Shown one piece after another: positions 1 to 5,600 of a DNA stretch of 9,499 bases. How positions within the stretch are numbered: position 1 is the first letter of the stretch; each line of letters begins with the position of its first letter. The stretch comes from an uncultured bacterium (lineage in GTDB: Bacteria > Planctomycetota > UBA1135 > GCA-002686595), in contig CAJXRJ010000248.1 of the NCBI GenBank assembly GCA_913058555.1, forward strand, positions 1-9,499, written 5' to 3'. The notes under the pieces were generated by a model. The model saw only the letters and a list, made by a program, of their open reading frames with translations, ran no database searches and was not told where the DNA came from. The translations under genes and the position numbers were made by a program.

Positions 1-42
1 CACTGCATATCGTCGGCAGCGTCAGATGTGTATAAGAGACAG
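1..42 (+). other. Residual Illumina Nextera i5/Read-1 adapter (not genomic)
   Basis: Bases 10-42 match the 33-nt Nextera Read-1 transposase adapter exactly, ending in the 19-bp Tn5 mosaic end AGATGTGTATAAGAGACAG at 24-42. Bases 2-9 (ACTGCATA) match the Nextera i5 index I know as S506, and base 1 fits the last base of the preceding flow-cell sequence. This is library-preparation sequence left on the contig end. Genomic DNA starts at about base 43. Any start codon placed inside it, such as the ATG at 26, is artificial. Confidence 0.98.
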
Positions 43-706
43 GTACACGAACCTCGACTGGACCACGAGCGTCTCCGGTGGCCTCGCCACCTGGTCGACC
101 GAAGACTTCTCCCAGAACCAGGACGCCAACGCGCTTCGCTGGGGCACGACCTACAGCTTCTGGTTCACCTCGAACTCGGCTCCGACCACTCGCGTGGCCC
201 AGCTCGAGCTCTTCAAGCCGGGCAACCCGGGCGCCCAGCTGACGGCCCTTGACGGACCGAACGGCGCCGGCGGCACCACGGTGTTCACCTCGAACTACTG
301 CCAGGCCACCGCCAACTCGACCCTTACGCCGACGCAACTCGGCGCTTCGAACTTCGACCTGACCGCACGTACGTTCGACCTCAACGTGACGGACCTTCCG
401 AACAACGTCTTCGGCATGATCGTCACGTCCCTCACGGACGGCTTCATCCCGAACCCTGGCTTCAGCGCGGGCAACCTCTGCCTCAGCGGCAACATCGGCC
501 GCAGCGTGGGCGGGGTGATCTTCAGCTCCGGCACCAACGGCTCCTCGACGGTCGCCGTCAACATGGACGTGATCCCGACCCCCTCGGGCCCGACCACGAT
601 CATGGCCGGCGAGACGCGTTACTTCCAGGCTTGGCACCGCGACGTGACCGGCCTCGGCACGCCGACGTCGAACTACTCGGTTGGCCTCCGCGCCATCTTC
701 CCCTGA
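43..706 (+). CDS. C-terminal part of a secreted planctomycete-type protein of unknown function
   Basis: The frame is open from the adapter junction to a TGA at 704-706, so this is a 5'-truncated gene of about 221 residues. The ATG at 26 lies in the adapter and is not its start. The first third reads as a beta-rich module (TEDFSQNQDANALRWGTTYSF, then ELFKPGNPG). The second part starts at NYCQATANST and contains NLCLSG and, near the end, FQAWHRDVTG. From memory, this NYC ... CLSG ... FQ-W-RD pattern recurs at the C-terminus of large secreted planctomycete proteins and has no established function. The composition (Ser/Thr/Asn/Gly-rich, few Lys) fits an extracellular protein. No catalytic motif is visible. 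A strong hairpin terminator follows 45 bases after the stop, so this is the last gene of its transcript. The frame is certain; the family is a resemblance call. Confidence 0.85.
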
Positions 707-751
707 TCCCGCGGGGGGCCGCCAAGGCTCTCCCATCCCGGACCAGGGCAA

Positions 752-790
752 AGGCCCCCCGCTCGACCACCGTCGAGCGGGGGGCCTCTT
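752..790 (+). terminator. Intrinsic terminator of the upstream secreted-protein gene
   Basis: A perfect 15-bp GC-rich stem (753-767 pairing with 772-786, loop CACC) is extended by one A-T pair (752/787) and followed by TCTTTC. It lies 45 bases after the stop codon at 706. Confidence 0.9.
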
Positions 791-1223
791 TCGTGGCCCG
801 GCATGGTCGGCCGCGCGGGGCCGAATCACTGGGCGTCCCCACCCGGGGGGCCGCCCCCGGCTGCGCCAGTCAGCCGCCAGCGGTCCGCAGGCGGCCGCAC
901 GGACATAAAAAAACGGTGCTAGCGGGCTCCCCATGAACACCACTCGCACCGGGCATCCCCCAGGCGCTGGCGAACACCTGGGGGACTTTCGGTTTTCTCT
1001 CTCCTCGGGTCGGTCCCTGGCCGTCAGCGCCCCGAAGGGGGCCTCGAGCTAGGCTGCGAACTGAAGGGAAACGAGGGCCTCCCCCCGCTTCCATAGAGAG
1101 GTGTCGCCGGGCGGCCAAATCGTCTCGACATTCTCCTCAAAAACTCACGCTCCTCCGAAATCGTTGAACCTGGGACGACAAATTCATCCCAACGGACACC
1201 CAACGTGGCTGTTTCCACAGAAA
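791..1223. other. Non-coding stretch rich in stem-loops
   Basis: I see no convincing gene here. Open frames exist on both strands but lack family resemblance, a good start signal, or the GC-rich third positions of neighbouring genes. Several hairpins are present: 843-860 (7 bp, loop GCCG), 873-895 (9 bp in two blocks around one A/A mismatch, loop GTC), and a terminator-like hairpin at 956-985. The interval 1110-1215 is clearly more AT-rich than its surroundings. A small structured RNA between about 800 and 996 is possible but unproven. Confidence 0.5.
956..996 (+). terminator. Terminator-like hairpin in the non-coding region
   Basis: A 9-bp stem (956-964 TCCCCCAGG with 977-985 CCTGGGGGA) has a 12-nt loop and is followed by the T-rich CTTTCGGTTTTC. 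No gene directly precedes it on the + strand after the terminator at 752-790. It may be a second terminator, or the end of a small RNA transcribed from about 800. Confidence 0.5.
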
Positions 1224-1262
1224 AGAAGCGCCCCGGGGCCACTTGGGCCTCGGGGCGCTTCT
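1224..1262 (-). terminator. Terminator of the HMA selenoprotein gene
   Basis: A perfect 12-bp stem (1224-1235 with 1251-1262) continues inward with five more pairs, one of them G-U, to a 5-nt loop at 1241-1245. On the minus strand the hairpin runs straight into TTTCTGTGG, while the plus-strand side has no T tract. It therefore terminates minus-strand transcription, 47 bases downstream of the stop codon at 1309-1311. This placement supports transcription of the whole minus-strand frame to 1309, through both internal TGA codons. Confidence 0.8.
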
Positions 1263-1308
1263 CGGGTGACAGGCGGGTGACCCGGGGAGGGCCTTCCGCG
1301 TCAGAGCG

Positions 1309-1992
1309 TCACAGGATGTAGGTCTTGTCCTTCTTGAGCTTGCCCTTCGACTTCACCTTGTGCTTCGTCAGGGCGGCCTTCACGACTTTCTCGTCGAGCG
1401 GCTTGTCGTCCTTCAGGTGGAAGATGATTTCGGTGCCGGCGAAAACGTCGCCGACGAGCTCGGTGCCAAGCTCCTTCATCAAGGTCTCACGGACCTTGCC
1501 AGCGGTGTCGCTTCATGTAAGGCCCGGGGTCGCAAGGACCCAGGCGGCCTTCGCACGGGAGCCTTTCCGGCTCGTGCAGCTGTTGAAGGTGATCTTGCTC
1601 TTCTTGAGAGCGGCCACGAGGGCCTTCTCATCCACCTTGGCGTCTTTCTTCAGCGTGAAAGTCGCCCGGGTACCACTCATAAAAATGCGATCGATGTCAT
1701 CACCAACCACTTTGTCGACGGCCGCACGGACCTTCTTGCCCGCGCTTCAGCCCTTGCCCGAGGCGTCGAGGATCCAGATGGTCACCTCTTCGGCCTTGGC
1801 GTCTTTCTTCGTGTCCTTCTTGGCGTCCGAGCCCTTCTTGGCATCGTCCCCCTTCTTGACGTCTTGGCCCTTCTTGGACCCTTCCTGCGCGGTGGCAGGG
1901 GTGCTTTGGGAGTCCTCGAGGACTCCGGTGGAGTACGCGCCCGCGGCTAGGAAGCCGGAAAGGAGCGCACCGATGATCAGTGTGCGTGCCAT
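1309..1992 (-). CDS. Candidate double-selenocysteine exported tandem HMA (MerP-like) metal-binding protein
   Basis: Read through two in-frame TGA codons (1747-1749 and 1513-1515), this frame gives 227 residues with selenocysteine at 82 and 160, ending at TGA 1309-1311. Residues 1-19 form a signal peptide (hydrophobic LIIGALLSGFLAAGA, AxA-type site AGA/Y). Residues about 38-69 are a Lys/Asp-rich linker. Two heavy-metal-associated domains follow, roughly 69-140 and 148-220. Both retain the HMA layout: GKG-U-SAGKKVRAAV and GLT-U-SDTAGKVRETL stand where HMA proteins have GMxCxxCxxKV, and VDEKALVAALKK and LDEKVVKAAL match the second helix. The two domains resemble each other, so they arose by duplication. 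The second motif Cys is absent in both (Gly-like and Thr). The likely role is binding a soft metal (Cu, Hg, Ag) in the periplasm through selenolates; the substrate is inferred. I chose the ATG at 1992 because it begins the signal peptide; an upstream ATG at 2058 is also in frame. No strong ribosome site is seen. The alternative is a pseudogene with two nonsense mutations, unlikely given the Cys-position match and downstream hairpins. The genome should encode selA, selB, selC and selD. Confidence 0.8.
1480..1498 (-). promoter_or_regulatory. Putative bacterial SECIS element for the second UGA (Sec160)
   Basis: Minus-strand RNA forms a perfect 7-bp stem CAAGGUC/GACCUUG with apical loop CGUGA. 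The loop begins 21 nt after the UGA at 1515-1513 and has G at its second position. As I recall, the bacterial SECIS model asks for a 16-37 nt spacing, a 4-16 bp upper stem and a small loop with G in the first two positions; all are met. The hairpin lies inside the coding sequence, as expected for bacteria. Confidence 0.65.
1720..1745 (-). promoter_or_regulatory. Putative bacterial SECIS element for the first UGA (Sec82)
   Basis: Two mutually exclusive folds lie just after the UGA at 1749-1747. Fold A is GGUC/GGCC (1732-1729 with 1723-1720, one U-G pair) with loop CGUGC, starting 18 nt after the UGA and with G second in the loop. It uses the same AAGGUCCGUG core as the hairpin after the second UGA. 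Fold B is an 8-bp stem (1745-1738 with 1731-1724, two G-U pairs) with loop AAGAAG, starting one base after the UGA. Fold A fits the usual SECIS spacing but is short; fold B is more stable-looking but sits close to the UGA. Confidence 0.5.
1822..1875 (-). repeat. Three tandem 18-bp units coding a KKGxDx linker
   Basis: Residues 40-57 of the HMA protein read KKGQDV, KKGDDA, KKGSDA, three imperfect 6-residue repeats, followed by KKDTKKDA. They form a charged, probably disordered spacer between the signal peptide and the first metal-binding domain. In DNA this is an 18-bp tandem array prone to unit gain and loss. Confidence 0.75.
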
Positions 1993-2312
1993 GGAATGCT
2001 GAATTGGTGAGTGGTAACCGCAGGGGGCGGAAAGTCGCCCTGTGCTCAGAGGTCTCACCCTCTACGGATCATCTTCGCGCGGCACGAGTGGTTAGGACTA
2101 GCCTCTTTCACCAGCTTGACAATTTGTTACGCAACAGTGCGTCAATAGGCCACACCTGATCAGGCCAGGGGTCCCGCCCATCCCCCTTTCAAGCATTGGG
2201 CCCCACCTGCCGATGAAGGGAGATCGGTGGTAGCCGCCGCCACCGGCCCACAGTCCCTTCCCTCTCCCTCCCTGCGCTCTGTCCCCCCGCGCCTCTCCCC
2301 ATCGAGACGATC
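1993..2312. promoter_or_regulatory. Divergent intergenic region between the HMA selenoprotein gene and ppsA
   Basis: This 320-base spacer must hold the promoters of both divergent genes. A consensus -35-like TTGACA is at 2116-2121 (+), but no good -10 follows it at 16-19 bases. A facing TTGACG lies on the minus strand at 2145-2140. Symmetrical elements cluster here: TTGAC/GTCAA (2116-2120, 2141-2145), ACGCA-ACAG-TGCGT (2129-2142) and the palindrome CCTGATCAGG (2155-2164). They could be operators for either gene. A hairpin CGGTGG/CCACCG (2225-2230 with 2240-2245) lies in the ppsA leader, followed by a pyrimidine-rich tract at 2253-2300. No coding sequence is supported. Confidence 0.5.
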
Positions 2313-5018
2313 ATGACTTCCCGCGACGACAGCCTCCTCCTTTGGTTCTCCGAGGTTGGAAAGAACGATGCACATCTCGTGGGCGGCAAGGGGGCCTCGC
2401 TCGGGGAGCTCTACCGAGAACTGGTCCCGATGGGCGTGCGCGTGCCCAACGGATTCACCACCACGGCCCGGGCCTACCGCCAGTTCCTCGACGCGGAGGT
2501 CTCACGGGACGCTTGGGTCGACATTCCCGACGCCGAAGGCCTGCCGCGTCTCCGGATGGAAGTCCTCCGGGCGGGAACGCTCAGCGACGCTCTCAATGCG
2601 TGCTTTGCGAATGCGAATGCGGACGATCACCTCGAGATGCACGCCCGCACCCAGCTCGCCCGGGATGTGGTCGTAGCTACCCCCGTGCCCATGGACGTGC
2701 AGGCCGCGATCGAGAGCGGTTACGCCCAGCTCTGCAAGGAATACGGCGCCGAGGTCGACGTCGCCGTGCGATCGTCCGCCACCGTTGAGGACTCCGCGGA
2801 GGCAAGCTTCGCGGGCCAATGCGAGAGCTACCTCAACGTCCACGGCATCGAATCCGTGCTGCTGCAATGGAAGCACTGCTGCGCCAGCCTCTTCACCGAG
2901 CGTGCCGTTTCCTACCAGGTGGCAAAGGGCCTTGACCCCCTCGACGCATCCCTCGCGGTCGTCGTCATGAAGATGGTCCGGAGCGACCTCGCGACCTCCG
3001 GCGTGATGTTCACCCTCGACCCCGACTCAGGTCACCGGGGCGTCATCCACGTTTCGTCCAGCTACGGCCTCGGTGAGCTCGTGGTCCAGGGCAGCGTCTC
3101 GCCCGACCACTTCACCGTGTGGAAAGAGGGCCTCAATCGCGGCTACTCCGCCATCGTCCACCGCCACCTCGGAGCGAAGGACATCCACATGGTCTACTCC
3201 TCCCAGGGCGGCACGAGCACGGACAGCATCGACACGTCGAGCGCGCGCCGCCGTCAGTGGTCCCTCACCCGCGAGGAAATCTCTGAGCTCGCGCGCATGG
3301 GCATGATGATCGAGGCCCACTACGGCCAGCCCATGGATATCGAATGGGCGAAGGACGGTCGCAGCCAAGACCTCTTTGTGGTTCAGGCGCGACCCGAGAC
3401 CGTGCACGCCCAGGCGAAGCCCAGCGAGATCGTGCGTTACCACCTCCCGAAAGGCTTGGCGGGCCAGCTCGCGGCCGACGGCCGCGTCATCGCGGAAGGT
3501 CAAGCCGTCGGTACCCGCATCGGCGCCGGCCGCGTCCGTCTCTACAAGAGCTACGGCGAGGTCATCCTCAAGAAGCGCGCGCTGCGCGAGCGCCTCGCCG
3601 GGGGCGAGTCCATCGACGACATCCCCTTTGGGGAGCGAGTCTTCGACAAGGGAGACGTGCTCGTCACGGAGATGACGACGCCCGACTGGGAGCCCCTGAT
3701 GAAGGACGCGTCCCTGATCGTCACGGAGAAAGGCGGTCGAACCTCCCACGCCGCGATCATCGCCCGCGAGTTCGGCATCCCCGCCATCGTGGGCTGCGAG
3801 GACGCGACCAAGAAGCTAAAGGCCCTGCAGGAGGTCACCGGCACCTGCGCCGAGGGCGATGTGGCCCTCGTCTTCGACGGCGCCCACCCCTTCGAAATCG
3901 AGCGCCAAGAGATCGACACGTCGGTGGAGCTCGAGACCAAGATCAAGCTCAACGTAGGCTTCCCTGCCAAGGCCCTCGAGGACAGCCAGCTGCCCGTGGA
4001 CGGCGTGGGCCTCGCGCGCCTCGAGTTCATCTTGACCAGCGAAGTGGGCGTCCATCCCCTCGCGCTGCTCTACCGCAACGAGCTCCAGGACTTCCTGGAG
4101 GGCGGCAAGCTCACGCCTGAACTCGAGCGCTTCCGCGAACGCATCGAAAACGAGCCCGAAGCGGAGCTTCGCGGCCTGATCGGCGCCATCGACCGGCGCA
4201 CCGCGGCCTATGCGGACAAGCGTCAGTTCTTCGTGGACCGCGTCATGGAAGGCGTGGGCCTGATCTGTGCCGCGTTCCATCCGCGCCCCGTGCTGGTTCG
4301 CCTTTCTGACCTCAAATCGAACGAGTACCGCGAGCTTCTAGGGGGCCGTATCTTCGAACCAGAAGAAGAGAACCCGATGATCGCTTGGCGCGGAGCCAGC
4401 CGCTACGTGGACCCCGACTTCCTGCCGGCCTTCGAGATGGAGTGCGACGCCCTGCGCCTTGTGCAAAGGCGACTCGGGCTCGACAACCTCGAGCTGATGG
4501 TGCCGTTCTGCCGGAGCCCCGAAGAGGGCGCCGAGGTGCAACAGCTCCTCACCGACCGGGGCCTCGGCCCGGAAGCAGGCGTCAAGCTGTTCCTGATGAT
4601 CGAGCTCCCGAGCAACGTCATCCTTGCCGACGAATTCATCGACAGCATGCACCTCGACGGTGGCAGCATCGGATCCAACGACCTCGTGCAAACGGTGTAC
4701 GCCGTCAGCCGCGACGACCTCGAGGGCTACCGTCATCCCGTCGACGCCCGCTCCCCCGCGGTGAAGATCCTCATCCGCCAGGCCGTGGAGCGCTTCCGCG
4801 CCCGGGGCCTTGAGATCGGCATTTGTGGCCAGGCGCCCAGTGACTACCCGGACGAGATCCCTGCGTTCCTCGTCGATTGTGGCATCAGCTCGATCTCGGT
4901 CACGCCGGACACCGCGCTCCAGGCGCGTCTGGCGGTCGCCAAGGCCGAGGCCCAGCGCCGCGGCGTGGCAGAGGAAGCCGCAAGCGAGGGGCCTCGGCCC
5001 TCCGTGGACGTCGCCTAG
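2313..5018 (+). CDS. ppsA: Phosphoenolpyruvate synthase (pyruvate, water dikinase)
   Basis: The cytosolic enzyme makes phosphoenolpyruvate, AMP and phosphate from pyruvate, ATP and water, the entry step of gluconeogenesis from pyruvate. The 901 residues show the three expected parts. The N-terminal ATP-grasp/PPDK-N domain covers about 10-380 (VGGKGASLGEL near the start, VRSSATVEDSAEASFAGQ around Arg153). The swivelling phosphohistidine domain covers about 390-515, with GGRTSHAAIIAREFGIPA and His479 as the phosphorylated residue. The C-terminal PEP/pyruvate barrel has GLARLEFIL..VGVHPLALL, RLSDLKSNEY, EENPMIAWRGASRY, IELPSNVILAD, SIGSNDLVQ and GICGQAPSDYP with catalytic Cys838. VHPLALL and ICGQAPSDYP favour PpsA over pyruvate phosphate dikinase. 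At 901 residues it is longer than E. coli PpsA (about 790), partly through a charged insertion around 410-435. The usual LGLDRDSG is replaced by YAVSRDDLEGY. The ATG at 2313 starts right before the conserved domain; there is no clear Shine-Dalgarno. No linked regulator is seen. Confidence 0.95.
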   Translation: MTSRDDSLLLWFSEVGKNDAHLVGGKGASLGELYRELVPMGVRVPNGFTTTARAYRQFLDAEVSRDAWVDIPDAEGLPRLRMEVLRAGTLSDALNACFANANADDHLEMHARTQLARDVVVATPVPMDVQAAIESGYAQLCKEYGAEVDVAVRSSATVEDSAEASFAGQCESYLNVHGIESVLLQWKHCCASLFTERAVSYQVAKGLDPLDASLAVVVMKMVRSDLATSGVMFTLDPDSGHRGVIHVSSSYGLGELVVQGSVSPDHFTVWKEGLNRGYSAIVHRHLGAKDIHMVYSSQGGTSTDSIDTSSARRRQWSLTREEISELARMGMMIEAHYGQPMDIEWAKDGRSQDLFVVQARPETVHAQAKPSEIVRYHLPKGLAGQLAADGRVIAEGQAVGTRIGAGRVRLYKSYGEVILKKRALRERLAGGESIDDIPFGERVFDKGDVLVTEMTTPDWEPLMKDASLIVTEKGGRTSHAAIIAREFGIPAIVGCEDATKKLKALQEVTGTCAEGDVALVFDGAHPFEIERQEIDTSVELETKIKLNVGFPAKALEDSQLPVDGVGLARLEFILTSEVGVHPLALLYRNELQDFLEGGKLTPELERFRERIENEPEAELRGLIGAIDRRTAAYADKRQFFVDRVMEGVGLICAAFHPRPVLVRLSDLKSNEYRELLGGRIFEPEEENPMIAWRGASRYVDPDFLPAFEMECDALRLVQRRLGLDNLELMVPFCRSPEEGAEVQQLLTDRGLGPEAGVKLFLMIELPSNVILADEFIDSMHLDGGSIGSNDLVQTVYAVSRDDLEGYRHPVDARSPAVKILIRQAVERFRARGLEIGICGQAPSDYPDEIPAFLVDCGISSISVTPDTALQARLAVAKAEAQRRGVAEEAASEGPRPSVDVA

Positions 5019-5097
5019 GCCCGCACCCACCGCGGATTCGGGGGACGCGATGGGTGCCCCGATTCAAGAGACCCAGCCGCGCGCCAGATCGCCTCGC

Positions 5098-5103
5098 TAA
5101 GAT
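5098..5103 (+). promoter_or_regulatory. Candidate -10 box of a leaderless transcript
   Basis: TAAGAT (TAnnnT form) ends six bases before the ATG at 5110, so transcription would start at or next to the A of the start codon. There is no Shine-Dalgarno sequence before this ATG, which fits leaderless translation. The -35 region shows nothing clear. Confidence 0.4.
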
Positions 5104-5109
5104 GGCGCC

Positions 5110-5580
5110 ATGTCCCGTGCCGTTGACCTATTGCTCCTTGCCGCCGTCGCCTTCCTGGGCTGGAAACTCCTCCACATGGACCTGGGTTTTGCGGGCTCCA
5201 CCGAAGAGGCCAGGCCGGTCACGGCGACGCTCGTCGTGCGCGGCGATGCGTCCTTGGAAGACCTCGGCGTGATCCTGCGGCGAGCCGACGAGCTGGATGC
5301 GGCGGGCATGTCCGAGGAGTTCGCCCCCCATCAACTGGGCCCCTGGGGAACGGACCGAAAGGCCGAGGTGCAGGTGCCCGTGGCGGGGCGCTACGAGCTG
5401 CGATGGGGCGCGCAAGATGAGCCCGCCCCGCGCCTGGCGCGGGACGTGATGATCGAGCTTGTGAAGGGGGCCAAGGCGGCCGACCAACACATCGTCATCA
5501 CGGAAGGCATGGACCAGCCCATCGAGATCGACTTGGGCGAAGCCCATGCCGCAGGCATCCGAGCGCTCGTGCGCAAGTAG
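5110..5580 (+). CDS. Small membrane-anchored protein of unknown function
   Basis: I do not recognise this 156-residue protein. Residues 4-22 (AVDLLLLAAVAFLGWKLLH) form one hydrophobic segment with Arg at position 3, so it is an N-terminal anchor or uncleaved signal with the remainder outside the cytoplasm. The rest is mixed charged and beta-prone (VTATLVVRG, AEVQVPVAGRYELRWGA, QHIVITEGMDQPIEIDLG). The pattern around VPVAGRYELRWG resembles carboxypeptidase-regulatory/transthyretin-like beta folds, but that is only a shape impression. There are no Cys residues or metal motifs. It starts 91 bases after ppsA and converges on the protease gene, the two stops lying 20 bases apart. An imperfect hairpin (5035-5043 with 5057-5065, one T/T mismatch, no T tract) lies between ppsA and this gene. 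GC-rich third positions support that it is coding. Confidence 0.75.
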   Translation: MSRAVDLLLLAAVAFLGWKLLHMDLGFAGSTEEARPVTATLVVRGDASLEDLGVILRRADELDAAGMSEEFAPHQLGPWGTDRKAEVQVPVAGRYELRWGAQDEPAPRLARDVMIELVKGAKAADQHIVITEGMDQPIEIDLGEAHAAGIRALVRK

Positions 5581-5600
5581 CGCGAGAGCCGCCGGGGATG

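Noticed and set aside
26..43. ATG at 26 as the start of the first gene
   Set aside because: It lies inside the Nextera adapter.
1024..1242. Possible minus-strand 72-codon gene, or a 35-codon gene from an internal ATG with GAGGAG nearby
   Set aside because: AT-rich third positions unlike the neighbours, the purine run is too close to the ATG, the C-terminal half is low complexity, and the frame starts inside the terminator hairpin of the HMA gene.
1309..1992. Reading the HMA gene as a pseudogene or as separate short genes
   Set aside because: The protein pattern continues in one frame through both TGAs, both stops are TGA at equivalent Cys positions, and hairpins follow each. The middle part alone would start at an internal ATG in the middle of a domain.
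1309..1992. TGA read as tryptophan (alternative genetic code)
   Set aside because: Other genes here end in TGA as a normal stop and use TGG for Trp, and Trp makes no sense at an HMA metal-ligand position.
1325..2002. Long plus-strand open frames (up to 225 codons) opposite the HMA gene
   Set aside because: They are antisense shadows of the Lys-rich minus-strand coding sequence, giving low-complexity Ser/Phe/Leu-rich protein without family resemblance. A gene caller could pick them wrongly because the real gene is broken by TGA.
3027..3749. Long antisense frame within ppsA, and similar frames at 3816-4280 and 4338-5030
   Set aside because: Shadows of strongly biased GC-rich codons in ppsA; no recognisable motifs.
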